A DNA stretch of 64,000 bases from Strigops habroptila. Its lineage: Eukaryota; Chordata; Aves; Psittaciformes; Psittacidae. The stretch spans positions 39,226,305 to 39,290,304 of the forward strand of contig NC_044277.2 of assembly GCF_004027225.2 (NCBI RefSeq), given 5' to 3'. A model generated the notes under the pieces. The model did no database searches. It was not told the origin of the DNA and saw only the letters and a program-made list of their open reading frames with translations. The number at the start of each line of letters is the position of its first letter. Position 1 is the stretch's first letter. The translations under genes and the position numbers were made by a program. Shown here piece after piece: positions 48,201-61,228 of the stretch.

Positions 48201-51200
48201 TTGGTGTAGGTGCAAACCTAAAGGGGAAAAGCCCAACAGCCTAAAAAAAGCAAGCCCGCTTGCTCAGCCCGCATTCCTACCGGGAGCGGTAGTGGTAGTG
48301 CAGTCAGTACGGAGGAGGTCTTCAGCTGGCTCCAGGTGGTTATGTGGGGGAAGCAGCTCCTTCCTTTGGAGGGCTGTGGCACTTCAGAGATCGATATTTA
48401 AGAATCATTTATTTAATTTATGATCTCTCTAATCACTTCACAGACATCCTGGAGAGGAACGGCTGCTACGGGATCACCATGCCTGTGGGCTGTGACACTG
48501 TTTATGGGCATTGGTTCCTCATACAAAGTTCAGAGCATGGGAGGCTCACACCATGGCTGTGTACCACTCCACAGGGACTCTTGCCCACGTCTTACATGAC
48601 CTGAGATGAGCAGATACATCATGAATCTTCTGGTTTCTCATGGCCTTTTGGTCTTTTCTAGGAAAGACCAAGAATGTGAGGTTGGTAGCTGGGCCATTTC
48701 TTTGGCAATACCTTCCCAACTACTGTTTTCTCCCCCAATGTTACGCCAAACATGAAAGAACAGTCTATCAAATCACCATAAACAAGCAAACCAAAACTGT
48801 ACCCGCAAGTATTTGGGAGTGCAAATAAGCAAATACAGACTGTATGAAAATAAGAGCTCCGTCTTCAAAGCTTAGTTTTGGTTTTGATTGCTTCTAACTG
48901 AAAACCTGTGGGACAATACTGCACAAGGTGTCCTTTGCTCACGAAGTTAGTAGAACACTTTTTCTTCAAGAAGTTTGGGTGGCCTGTCGATTAAAAGAAA
49001 AAAAAGGATGGAGTTCTCCGTGGAACGTGACAGGAAGGTCTTTCCCAGCTTCCTTATTGATCTTCCCTTCTTAATGCACTTTTTCAACTCAGTTTGCGGA
49101 TGGCTAGAAATTTTCAAATGCAGCTACGTGTCCCCATACGGCAAATTTAAGCCCAGTGAGAAGAAGTTTACTTTTTTAGTTACTGTTGTCATTATGTTAT
49201 GCATGCTTCCCAGATGATGCAATCCATGGGTCACAGTTTAAGATGCAGCAGAGAGAATCATCATATAAAATCAAAGAATGGTTTGGGTTGGAAGGGACCT
49301 TAAAGATCATCTAGTTCCAAACCCCCACCATGGGCAGGGACACCTTCCACTAGACCAGGTTGCTCAAAGCCTTGTCCAGCCTGGCTTTGAACACTGCCAG
49401 GCTAATATACATTGTTTTCCAGTTCAGTGGTACCTTCAGTAATTAATCAGTTCCCGTAATTGCACAATATAAATACGTGCTTATACCCTAATGCCAACAA
49501 AGGCAGGCAAGTCAAATAAAACCCAGAGACTTTAATTGTATGTGAGTGACAATATGGATAAACTGAAAACATGCACTTTACATACAAAAGGCCTTATTTT
49601 AGGGGATATTTTAGAAATATAGATATTTTAGAAATATTTTAGAAAATATCTCATTTATGCAGATTATCCAGAGATGAAAAGGCAGAAAAGCAGCATTTCC
49701 ATAGTTATTCAGAAGCTGCTGTAATGTGCTAGCACACCAGCTGCATTTGCTCCACTTACTCATCAGGACCATTAACCTCAAAACTATGTTCTGTGGCTTT
49801 GGAAGTCCCTGAACTGAATGTGTCTGTACACACTGGGCATATAGCACTGGTATGCTTCCTGCATTGTTTTCCTAAGTATGTGCTGCTGGTTACCTGAGAA
49901 GTAAAATACTTGGTTAAATAGATATTTTGTCTAAAACAGTATGGCTGTTCTGCTGTAAAGAACTATGTCGCAGCCAATAGTGCATAGGTACAAGAACAGT
50001 CATGTCGGATCAGCTATGTAATTTAGCTTTCTGAAATGAAACGCTTCTTTCTTTAAACTGCTGCTCTGAACAATAAGAACATTCTCCACCATCACTTTAT
50101 AAGGTGTCCAGTACTCATACCCAACTTAGCTGACCGCTGAATCTCTGAAAAGGGGCTTCTAGTAGGCAATCACTAGAAACACTTGTTAGTAAGTACACTT
50201 GTATGGGTACGTATTTGTTTTATAAACAACCTGCATAAAAGGGTTACAGTTTGCAGCGGGAACATCAGTCTGATTTCCAGGGCTAAGGGTGCTGAGGGAA
50301 ACGGCAATTTCTTCCATTTACAACTTGAGGATAATGTTCACTTGTTACCACCTACTTACTTCCTGTGAGAAACTGAATAATCATTCACTTTATCCACACC
50401 ATTAGAGATTTTATATTCCTCTATCACACAAACCCCCCAACTCTTCTAAGCTGTTGAAATGTCTCTTAAGCAAAAGCTATTGCATACTGTAGCCAGCCTG
50501 CTCACTCTTCTGCATACCTTTTAAGTTCTGCTAGATCCTTTCTGAGATGGGGAAAGATGCAGGGGAATTAGTTTTCACTCAGCATTGAAGATGTTGGTGC
50601 ACCATGGGTTAAATTGCTATTTTCTTACCCTGAGAAACTATAATTTCACTTTACGTGTTACTCTGACATTCTTCCCAAAGCTTTCCAAGCTCTTTCCCTA
50701 CTTTGGAGAGGCACTGATTTAGGTTTAAAAAGCAAGCAATTGTCAGCCTGACAGATTTTGAAACAAAGTCCAGTCTAAAACCAGGTTCAGCAGTCATGTT
50801 TTGTCCAAGCCTGATTTTTGGGGAATGGGAAGGAGGCTGAGGAAAATAACATTAGCAGCATATCAACTATAGGCAGTCAAATGGACAACAGTGAGACTTT
50901 TTAAAAATGGTTTTGTTTGGCTTCGAGCTATGGAATTAACACATTATAGATTTAAAGTCTAGTGCAGAAAAAGTATTTCAGAAATTAAATGAGCAATAGG
51001 AAATACAGGTATTTCAGAAAAAATAAGGAACCTATTTCATATTCAGATAGATGACAAATGCCACAGTGATTGCCAAGATCATATCCTGCATTCAAAAGAA
51101 AAGGGGGGTGGGTAGAAGTTAACATCTGTAATATTGAGCTGATTTCGTAAGATTCTCCGTGGGTGAGATTTCACACTTGGCTAGGTGTTGTCTGAAAAAA

Positions 51201-54200
51201 AAATTACATCACAAAAGTCAAAATCTCCTGTGGCTGTTCAGTCAGCTGTGGAAAGCTTCAATTGAGCACTGTTTTTCTAGGTTCTCCAGTATAAAATACA
51301 ATGAGATGAAGGGCTACAAGAGCAGCAAGAAGCTTTTTCCTTAGGGTTAGCTGAGAGTAAACACCTCTTGGACGGGTTTCCTTTCTTCACAAACTTCATT
51401 GAGATTTTTTAATCATACCACTTCGTGTTGCTGTGGTATCACGTGCATCAGCCCTTTGCCACCTAACAACGTGATGCTCAGTTTCAGGCCTCAAAAGCCA
51501 GATATAGGCATTAAAATCAGAGGTGAAGTGTGACAACAGTGACTTTTAAGAATATGAATCTAATGTATAATACACAAAGATACAACCGTTTATTGTAGGA
51601 AAAAATGTATTAACAAATGCAAATCAAATACGGGCAAACTGATGTAACAAAACCATCGAATTGTAAATATAGTAATTAATGTACATGAAAATGTAGTACA
51701 ACTTACATAAAGGTTGGGAAATGTATCTAAAAGAGCAAGGATTTTTTTTCCTTTTATATCTGAAATGTTGTTTTCCTTATACTGTCTAACTTTCTAACCC
51801 ACAAAGCACTGCACAGGCAAGTAGCCTTGTTAGTACTCAAGACCTCGAAGTCCTGAGTACAAATCATCTCCCTGGTTTGCATAAGAATTTTACATCATTG
51901 GCTTGCACTGCATGTAGTATTGTGTGTACCATGCCACATAAGCGTGTATCACTGAGGCATATCTGGAACCACCTGGTAGAAATCAGGCCTGTACACCCTT
52001 ATCTTCTTTTGGGGAGTGGTTCAGCTTATTCCCATATTAGAACACACCCTCCCACCCACTATCATGTACACTCAGTTAAAACTTTGCTGATTTTTCTTTT
52101 TGTTAGCTGGCTATCAGCCTTGCAGCCTCATTTCCCAAACATCACTACAGACCTCTGATCTCTCTTGCTAGCTTTGCTTCCCTGCTGTGCCTCTCTAATT
52201 TTTCCATCTCAGAAACCCTGCAATACTCTTTATTAGGAAGAAGTTTTTCCAAGTCCTAAATGGTAGGAAGCTGCCTCACTGTTTACTACTCAGTGAGGAT
52301 TATGAATTACCTTTTTTATCTTTCCCAACTTCTCCCTTTAAATCCATTCTGACAGCCTGTACAGATCTGTATTGTGAATGATGTTTTAGCCCAAACTCCC
52401 CAAGTAACCACTCACAAATATATTTTCTTCACAGAGAAAGGAGATAAATCTTGTGGGCCACTTCCTCCTGCAGTACTGGCAGGTTCTCTTAAAAGCAAAG
52501 ATACTATGAGAAATACAAACTATGGGCACACAGGGGAGCACACAAACACAGTGAGCAAAGAGCCCCATAGCAGCAGTCGTTGCAGCTGGCTGGGGCAGGG
52601 TACTGATTATCTGTGTTCGTTGTACATCAGTTATAGCTTGTGCATTTGCACACAAAATTCTAGCCAGGGATTGGAACCCAGACAAGGCCCCATTTTATAA
52701 CACCACTTGGACACATACTTCATATGTGAGCATATGCTTTAACACTTCTGTATCACTAGAATTACTTGCACCTTTTCGTTCATTTGTCTCTCAGTTCCGA
52801 GTAAAGTCGGTCAGCTCTGGAAGCAGATGAAAGCTCAGCCAATGCTGCTTGCCTGCCTACCTGAGTGAGCCCTCAGCTGCCACTCCCAGCTACGTCGTGC
52901 CAAATCATGTTTGGGATCAATAGACTAAACACTTCTGTACCCAGAGGTGAGCAGAGTGCCAATTCCATCCCCATTGCAGGCAGTTCAATGAAGTTCTACA
53001 CACTCTGACTTCAAAAAGGTGATGTTGCTGCTGCCATCCACTTCTGTACTGCTGGGTGAGGGTGGGTATCACCAAGGCCAGATAGCTGTGCTGTATCCAC
53101 CTGCCCAGCACGACTCAAAGCTCACCAGCTCTGATAAAGAAATTATAACCAGGCATTTGACATGTCCTCCTGGAAGGTGGAAAATGTGGGTTTACGTCCT
53201 TCACATTGTAACCCTACTGTAGCAGAGACTGGCACACGTTTTCATGACTGAAGGGCAGACACCCCTTTTACCATTAGCAAACACCAGTTAGTCACAAGAG
53301 GTGATGTAGTCACATCCACAAGGAGCAACTGGACTTTAGCATTAGAGGACTAATGTTAACAGGCTTTTCTGTCTGGGAAAAGAAGATCATTTCAGACACG
53401 CCCCTGCCTATATGCTACCTGCTGCCAACGTTAGTGGCTTCTGCCCATGCCACACTTTTAGGTCCCATGGGAAGCTCTGATTGAGTTAGCCTCACATTGC
53501 AGACTTTCACTCCTCTTTGCACACAATCCTTTGCACTGTGTGGGCATACGGTAAATCTGATCACAGAGCTGGCCCAGATGGAAAAACGAACCCCAGATAT
53601 TTTCTTGCAGGATTTTACTTGTCAGCTCTGATGCGAGTCACCACACTGCAGTGAAATGCTCAGGGAATGACAAAGTGTCATGACCTGACACTGACCATCA
53701 TACTCTAAACACAGCTAAACAGGCTGTGAACTGTGGGGTCTGAGCATCCAATGGCTAACTCAGAATGATACTTAATGCTGGAGTGTTCCTCTTCTGTTGA
53801 GGATTTGTCCCTTTCTTAATTTGATTTGCAAGGGGTAGAAGCACGCTATTCAGTACACCACTGGTTATATTTGCTGTGTTGTTAGTAAATACCTTGGACA
53901 GATGTTAGCGCAGCACGTCTCATCTCCTCACCCTCCCTAAGCAGGACTTGGCACTCTTTCCAGATGCAGTGAATGGGGCACCAGTGGGTAACAGTTTGTC
54001 AGTTGTAGAATTGCTGTGTTTTCAATCTGCTGATGGGGGAACTAGAATTCAATCAACTCCTGTTAGAGGGTAAATATGAATCAAACAAAACATATATGAT
54101 AGATGAAAGTTCAGAATGCAACTCAAGTCTTCTGTGTTCAGGATGATGATCCTTCCCTTTGACTGGAATCTCCTTTGCCCCAGCTGTTTTTCTTCTGCTG

Positions 54201-56492
54201 GAATAAGGAGAAAAAGTAGATTTTGAAGATTTCTGGCTAAGTGGTGTTTGCCCTACTTCCTTCATAGGCAACATGAGAGACATCTGATTTGTATTAGCAA
54301 AGCACTAGTTTTCAAGCTAAGACCCACTCCTCTCTGAGCAGTTGCAATATGTGACTAAAGACAAATCTGTGTAGGCTGCAACCAAAACGATGTACCTGCA
54401 ATTGCTAAAGCAGCTGACATTGCCACTGGAAACTTCTCAGGATTCTACAGGTTTCACAGTAGATGCATAGAATATAACAGTATATAGGCACCAGTGGCAT
54501 CATCTGTACTTCCTTTCCTACTTCTTGTCAGTTAAAAGAAAGCACAAAGATCAGACTGTTTGCAAGTATGTTACACTGTTTCCCTTCAACAGCTAGGGTA
54601 GGTGGGGGATAAGGAATGCTTTGATATCAAAATATTTATCACGTGTTGAGTGGTCCAATAGAGATAATAATAAAAAAAAAAAGTGTTTAAGAGAGCATAG
54701 CTCCAACAGCACCAGGGTGGTGGTGGTGATTATTCTAAAGTGAGGATGAGTATCCTGGTCACCATGCATTTGCATTTATCCAGCTTACAGCAACCTTTAT
54801 TCTCTATTTGCTTTATCCTCATTTATTGTGACACATTCGTAATCATGCCTAAATGGTAGTGAAGTCGGGTCATTGTAACAAAGAATCTATCACAGATCCA
54901 CATGAAGCATAACCAGCACTTCAGTGTGCTACTGGTTGCATTGTTCCACTACAGGTGCCAATATCTACACAACAAATGTCAAGGGCTTTCTGGAAATTAA
55001 AGTAGACCAAAATACAGTACAGCCCTCAGTAAAAAACAGCTGCAGACTAGCAGTACACTTAGGCAGCACAAGTACTACAGCCAAGCAAACGTGAGAGCAC
55101 TTACAAAGTTGATCTTATGACTGAACAATCTTGGGCTCCTTTGAAAACACTCAGCACGATGTTACACAAAGCGTACAACCACCACCAGTCCCAGTTCTGC
55201 ACTCCTGGGCTTTTGCCGAAACTAACAAATTGGTCCAAAATAATGTGTGGCAAGAGGGAGACATCCTCATCTCATACAAATAAGGGTAGTTCCATTTCTG
55301 GACTTGAATCAAGAGTAATGATTCCATGTGGGTCTTCTCTGACCCAGGACTGCAGAAGACACTAATGTGACACTCTTAAAAAGGGTTTCTTTGCCTTAAG
55401 GCTAATGTTAGCCTTTCATCATACAGACCAGTAAACTCAAGATACTTGGTGAGTTTCATTTTGGCAAGTTTTATTCAGTGAGTTTATTACTTGCAGGAAA
55501 TCTTCGTACACGCTGGGGAAAGGAGCCAGGTCTCCCACCTTCCAGGCTCCAACCCTGATCATAAGGTATGCCTCAGTGTTAAATGTTATTAATTTCCAAG
55601 TATTACTACAAAGCACATTCTATTTAGACCTTTTTGAAAATTAAATGAATGGTTTGTCAGTTTGTTTTGGTTTTGGATTTTTTTTTTTCCCACACTTCCT
55701 TGTTTTAAGTGAGCCACTGTAAACAATAAAATCCACAAAAAGAAAGCAGCAGCCAACCCCATATTTCGTCAGTGTCACTGTTTGGCTATCATTAGGTTCC
55801 TGAATTTACTGTGTTAATACAGTAACACAGTAACTCCCACTAAATCTTTCTAATCCAGCAGTTAATTTCTCTTTGAATAGCTCTTGAGGGTGCAGCAGCC
55901 TATAGTCGAGAGCCTAGACTCTGATCCAAAACTGTGTACCTGAAAGAAAAGACCTTTTGACCCCTTTGAAGAATAGAATTTGCAGGGGAAGCAAGAAAAG
56001 TATTTATTTAAACATCACTGCACCTTTCAAACCCCTGCTCTTCTTGACCGTAGGGAGCCATTTGTTCCAAGACAAGCAAGCTAGTAAAGCAACCTGCTCC
56101 CTTGCCAGTATGTATCACCCAGCATGCTCTCCATCCTTTCTCCTTGGAAGTGTTTGTGCACATGAAAGTCTTGAAATTTCTTTGGAATTACTGGATCAAG
56201 TGGCAGATTTCTGAAGCCACCTAAAGCAGCTTACATTACGAACTGCTGTTTCATACACATTCATTTATTATACAGTATATTAAATTTGGTGTATCATAAA
56301 CAAGTGTTTGCTTAATTCATCAGGTGACAATAACACTCAGAAAGCTGTGTTCCCATACTTCTACAGGAGTATAACAGCCACACAAACATACCAATCTGCA
56401 AAGGAGGCATATTAATCCATGCCAAGAAAACACCTGCAGTCGTATTTTTTCTGGTGGTATGTTTTGAGGTTGCTGAAGGTTGAAGAACAACA
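48201..56492. other. Gene-poor DNA right of the orphan CpG island
   Basis: One antisense CR1 (49267-49405). Open frames at 48344-48604 and 48975-49217 are the longest near the island but have no recognisable domain. If the island drives a transcript to the right, its exons would be here; I cannot place them. Confidence 0.5.
49267..49405 (-). mobile_element. CR1 3' end, antisense
   Basis: TCAAAGAATGGTTTGGGTTG, GAAGGGACCTTAAAGATCAT, CCACCATGGGCAGGGACACC and CACTGCCAGGCT are reverse-complement CR1 3' sequence. Confidence 0.9.
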
Positions 56493-56640
56493 TGCTCCAT
56501 CCCTGGCAGTGTTCAAGGCCAGGCTGGACAGAGCCTTGGGTGACATAATATAGTGCAAGGCATCCCTGCCCATGGCAGGGGGGTTGGAACTAGATGATCT
56601 TAAGGTCCTTTCCAACCCTAACCATTCTATGATTCTATGA
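56493..56640 (+). mobile_element. CR1 3' end
   Basis: CTCCATCCCTGGCAGTGTTC through CCAACCCTAACCATTCTATG and ATTCTATGA. It ends exactly where retroviral sequence begins. Confidence 0.92.
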
Positions 56641-57172
56641 GCCGATCACTACCACAGTGGTGCACTGGTGGCAATACTGCACCAACCGAGACTCCCCAGT
56701 TCCCATCTGTAAACTGATCCATCAATTGGAGAGCCAAGGAGTGATCAGCAGGACCCGCTCACCCTTTAATAGCCCCATATGGCCAGTAAGAGAGTGGAGT
56801 CTAACAGTAGACTATCGTGGCCTGAATGAAGTCACACCACCATTGAGTGCTGCCGTACCAGACATGCTAGAACTTCAATATGAACTGGAGTCAAAGCCAG
56901 CCAAGTGGTATGCCACAATTGATACTGCCAATGCGTTTTTGTCAATCCCTTTGGCAGCAGAATGCAGGCCACAGTTCGTTTTTATTTGGAGGGGCGTCCA
57001 GTACACTTGGAACCGACTGCCCCAGGGGTGGAAACACAGCCCTACCATCTGCCGTGGACCAATCCAGACTGCACTGGAACAGAGGGAAGCTCCGGAGCAC
57101 CTGCAGTACATTGATGATATCATGGTGCGGGGCGATACAGCCGCAGCAGAACTCAAGACTTCGTACTCTTGA
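56641..57172 (+). mobile_element. Endogenous retrovirus pol fragment (reverse transcriptase), truncated
   Basis: An open stretch in one frame from about 56657 to a TGA at 57170. It carries retroviral reverse transcriptase motifs in order: SPFNSPIWPV, LTVDYRGLNEV, a WYATIDTANAF block (palm aspartate), RLPQGWKHSPTI, and the YIDDI active-site box at about residue 150. Only the fingers and palm part is present, about 170 residues. The thumb/connection, RNase H, integrase, gag, env and both LTRs are absent. Similarity stops shortly after the YIDDI box. It resembles the class III/ERV-L-like pol sequences of birds. It is a relic and cannot be autonomous. Confidence 0.85.
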
Positions 57173-57439
57173 CTATAGCTACAACACATTTCGCAAGCCC
57201 AAGTCTCATTCACTCCCTGGAAAGGGCACACCCTGGAAGGGCCACATTTGCCCTGGTGAAACCCCTTCCGTGCAGCAAGGCTTCACATGGCCAGGTAATC
57301 TCTTCATGCCCAAAACATACCCTGGGGTGCAGATCTCCTTGCACGGAGCGACAAGCACACAAAGCATAGCGACTTCTTCACACGGGCTTCCCTAAATTCT
57401 ATACTTCCCGTAGTCCGGTACTGCCAAACCGGTTCCTCC

Positions 57440-58200
57440 AAACTTCCTCCGAGGCTACAGTCGTGCCCGCTGCTCGCTCAGTGCCACTTTTCCATCCGCC
57501 GCACACGTTTCCCTGCGCCCCCCGCCGCACAGCGAGGCTCGTTCCTGCACCAGCCCAACACCCATCTAGATCAACCACACGAAACTCGCCTGCCCCCAGC
57601 GATCACCTCTCCAACAGGAGCTATTTCTTCCCTCGTGAAAATCAAAAGCACGTTATAAATAGTGCTATGTTTAAACAGAAAGTGGAAGGAGCTGCCCCGA
57701 GAAGCCCCGCCCAAGAAGCTGCTCCGTCCTTGCGCCTTTCGCCCGGCCCTTGCCTCAGCGAGGAGCCGAGGGGGCTGAGCGCCCCGACCACCGCGCAGAC
57801 CGCAGCTCCCCTTCCCGGCGCCGGGCAGAGCACGGGCAGCGGAGCGCCTGCTCCCAACTCACATTCCCGTCGCCGGGAGCGCGTCGCCCTTCTCCTCCGC
57901 CCCGCCCCGGGGCTTCCGGTCAGCCCCGCGCCGGGGCGGGCGGGCGGCATAAAGGCTGGGCAGCCCCCCCCCCATCTGGAACCACGGTGCTGCCTGTTTC
58001 CTGCTCCTGCAGTCTCGCACCCGTGCTGGGGCTGCCAGCGCTGCGCTGCACGGCACTGCGTCGCGCCAGGCAGGCGGGGTGCCCTTTCTGTCCTTCAGCC
58101 CCCCAGGCAGAGGTACCCGCGGCCGTCCCGGTGCTGGGGAGGTGGGGAACGGGGGTCCCGGGCCTGAGAGCGGGTCACCGCTGCTCCGAGCTGCCCGTGC
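57440..58200 (+). promoter_or_regulatory. CpG island, probable SDR16C5 promoter with TATA-like box
   Basis: The block is GC- and CpG-rich. GC boxes lie around 57895-57946. A CATAAAG TATA-like element at 57948-57954 predicts initiation near 57978-57985. A possible first-exon donor is AG|GTACCC at 58113, which would splice to the acceptor at 60884 and give an intron of about 2.8 kb. The open frames in the block do not resemble known proteins. Confidence 0.6.
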
Positions 58201-60884
58201 GGTTTAGGGTTTGGTGGTGTCAATGCGGTTAGCGGAGGAGGTGTGCCGAACGAGAGTAAGGCTGTCCAGCGTCTTGCGGGTGGTGAGGGTGGTACTATGG
58301 CATCCTGGCCACCGGACCACTATGGTTCTGGGGAGACCCAACTCTGCAGATGCAGTGAGTAAATTCACGCTTGCCAGCCTCCACTCAGGTTTGCGTGACT
58401 GCGTGAACAACCTTTAATCCCTTTGGCTAGCAGAAGTGTTGTGTGGTTCAGGTGCCAGCCTTAATGCTGCCCTTGTGTTTCCTGAGCACTTGAGAGTATG
58501 CAAGAGCCTCTCGGCTGTAAGTATTAGCACACGTGCTAGGAAGTCTGTCCTGGCAAAGTTATCTGTGCTTGAAAAGAAATCTGTTTGATAAGCTGTTGTA
58601 AATCCTCAGATGCTTCACTACAATATAAAAGCCCTGTGCACTTATGTCTGTGTGGGTGTAGCATATTAAAAAACATCAGAAGGGATCTGACATCTTATGT
58701 GTGCTGAAGGTACCCTTTGTTAATTCACCTGTAAACAGATCCCTGCTTGCTCTAGTTGAGGTGCCAAAATCAGCCAAGTGTCTTGGCTAATGTAATTGTC
58801 TATGGATATGCTCGGTTACAGTAGCTGTGTAATTAGCAGTGCTAATGCAGTGAGGATGGAAGGCTCTTGGCCCAGTCAAAGCTGGGTTAGGCAAGAGATG
58901 TGTCAGTGGGAGTTAAACATCTCGTTGAAGGATGCAGAGTGGGAGATCTGACAAAGTCCCCTGTGGTCTGTATGCCTGAACCAACTCTATTCCTCTAAAA
59001 GAAAGTCAGTACTTCTCTAAGATTTAATGAGCCTCTGCCCTATGCAAGCCTAATACATTATTATTATGCTTGATAAATTACTGACACAACTTCTAAACTG
59101 GGCGTAGGTCAAATTGTGTGTTATACTTTGAAGGCAATTGCCTCCCTTGGTTTTCCATAGGGATTAACTGTAACATTCTTATCTATTCCAGAGATACCAA
59201 TCTCCTTTCAGAGTGTGTTAAGTTAGTGTAATCTAGTTAAATTCAGCAACTCTTTATTTGTTGCTTCTGATTTAGGTCTGGCAGAGAACTCTGTTTCCAA
59301 AAACTTGCAGGTTTCTTGATGCATGTGAAATTTAATAACCCTTTTCCTGTACAACTCTGGTTTTGTTTATATCTGTAGCAGTGCTATGAGAGCCTACTAC
59401 AGGAAATGTCAGTATTAGCTCTAGAAAAATAGTCCTGTGCTGTTTTGATATTTCTTCCATTTCTTACTGGTGTTACTGCCTCTGCACACCTTTTGTCCCT
59501 TTTAATAAAGGGAACAAAGAATAGAAAAAAAACGCTTACCCTGTGGCTCCTCTTCTTCAGAAAGAACTTGTATCCCTAGCCACCAAGGTTTTGGTGAATG
59601 CTTTTCTGTTATTGGAATGTTTTTGTGATGTCCTAATGTTTTTGACAGAAAAATCTGAAATAACTTGCTCTGTTCCAGCAGTTGCCTATCCCTTTTCGGG
59701 ACTGGCCTTGCTTCCCATGTATAAAACCAGAGACTCATGATAACGCGCATATGTCCGTCCACATGCTGAATTTCATGAACTTTGCTCAGAGTAGCAGAAA
59801 TCTAAGTAACTTATCTCTTTGGCACTTGTCAGACATGATTACCTATACACATAGATAGCAATGTTAACTAAGAGATGTGATGAAACTAGGAATGCAGTGC
59901 TAAAGGTTGAAGTGTAAGTCCCAGTGTGCTCTACCTTTAGCTGAAAAGGAAGATATTAATCCACAGTTAGTCAACGATTAAAACCTGCTTTAACGATAGC
60001 ATTCATATACTGAGAAATAAATAGCATTCTTTCAAGGACTTAAATGCCTGCTTGGTATAAATGTTACTGTGATGAGTACAGACTGTGAAGTTAACACACA
60101 CCTGAGATGGTATGATTCAAGCCCATGACGTTTGCTTAATGCAGGGAGGTGAAGAGAAGAAACTCAACAGCTTTGCAGTGTGTCCCTAAACAAAACACTG
60201 TTCAGTTTAAAAGTGGGATCCCCTCAATAATAGTAGTACTGGTAGCTTGTAAGCAAATAGTGACAGCCAGGTGTGGTTTGGAGGTTTTTAAGCATATTAT
60301 GTTCTGAAGCTCCCTATGCTGGCAGTTTATCAGCAGGGTTGAGACTGTGACTTGGTCTGCATATGATTTCTTAATTACAAGGAGTGCCTACAAAGCAAAA
60401 ATGCCATGGTCCTAAAAGGAGAATTTTTCCTGACCTGAATTACTAGCTTGTGAGCTCTGACATTTCTTGATCAAGCCGTAGTGTTTGATTTGTAATTGAC
60501 ATGAATTTCTTGCTTAAGATGTTCAAGGCGCAGCTATCGCTATTTTGAGTCCACATCCTGTCAGAGCAGAGATGGAAACCCATGACGTGAGGAGTGGGGA
60601 ATTTCTGAAGCAGATGAAGACAGGCGTTTCCTGCCTCTGCCAAATATTAAATCAACCATGTGCTGTGTTCTGGAGGACAGTAGGAGCAACCTGGAGGTGA
60701 TACAGGAAGGACAAATGGTCAGATGTGCAGGTGTAAACCTATATAGTTTTTTGAAACAACACTCAGAAGCAGACTACAGGAAATATGTAGAATGGATCTG
60801 AAAATGCATTTTGAAATACCGATGTTTGCTTTTTTTTTTTTTTTTTATGGCTTAACCTGTCTGAAAACCACTTTCTTTTATCAG
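58201..60884 (+). other. Probable 5' intron of SDR16C5
   Basis: Mostly AT-rich unique sequence with no recognisable coding exon. A T-rich run at about 60831-60846 precedes the branch and acceptor region. Assignment as intron rests on the inferred noncoding first exon. Confidence 0.5.
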
Positions 60885-61228
60885 GTATCTGAAGAAATAG
60901 TCTCAAGATGAACTTCTTCCTGGAAACACTCAAAGTCATTGGACTACTTGTCTATTACTTGCTGGAGTCACTACTGTTCTCAATTGTGCCTAAACGGAAG
61001 AAGAGTGTTAGTGGTGAAATAGTATTAATCACAGGAGCAGGAAGTGGCATTGGGAGACTCCTATCCTTAAAGTTTGCCAGCCTCGGAGCCACAGTGGTTC
61101 TCTGGGACATTAATCAAGAGGGGCTTAAGGAGACAAGTAAACTGGTCAAAGAAAATGGAGCAGTGAGAGTACACTGTTATGTCTGTGACTGTAGCAGCAG
61201 GCAGGATGTCTACAGAGTAGCCGATCAG
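60885..61228 (+). CDS. SDR16C5: SDR16C5 (epidermal retinol dehydrogenase 2), first coding exon; gene continues beyond the window
   Basis: The acceptor is CTTTCTTTTATCAG at 60884, the ATG is at 60908 and the donor is CAG|GTAAGT at 61229. It encodes 107 residues and ends in phase 0. Seen: a hydrophobic anchor (about 5-28), basic KRKK, an intact TGAGSGIG cofactor loop at 42-49, D67 (NAD preference), D94 in CDCS, and VYRVADQ at the end, a segment recalled from human SDR16C5. HSD17B11/13 share the N-terminal layout but not that ending. Role known for the family: membrane-bound oxidation of all-trans-retinol to retinal, the rate-limiting step towards retinoic acid. No further exon (NNAG, YxxxK) was found up to 64000, so intron 1 exceeds 2.7 kb and the rest lies to the right. 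Confidence 0.85.

Noticed and set aside
47739-48209. Open frame with a Met-Pro repeat
   Set aside because: The repeat is a simple ATGCCC tract in a CpG island and the antisense frame is equally open; no protein similarity.
48344-48604. 86-codon open frame after the orphan CpG island, considered as CHCHD7
   Set aside because: Lacks the paired CX9C motifs of CHCHD7, and synteny places CHCHD7 to the right of SDR16C5.
57173-57395. Continuation of the retroviral pol frame after its stop
   Set aside because: The downstream frames do not continue recognisable reverse transcriptase, so the fragment is taken to end near 57172.
57463-58167. 234-codon open frame in the SDR16C5 CpG island
   Set aside because: Composition-driven, overlaps promoter elements, and resembles no family; longer frames on both strands are expected in such DNA.
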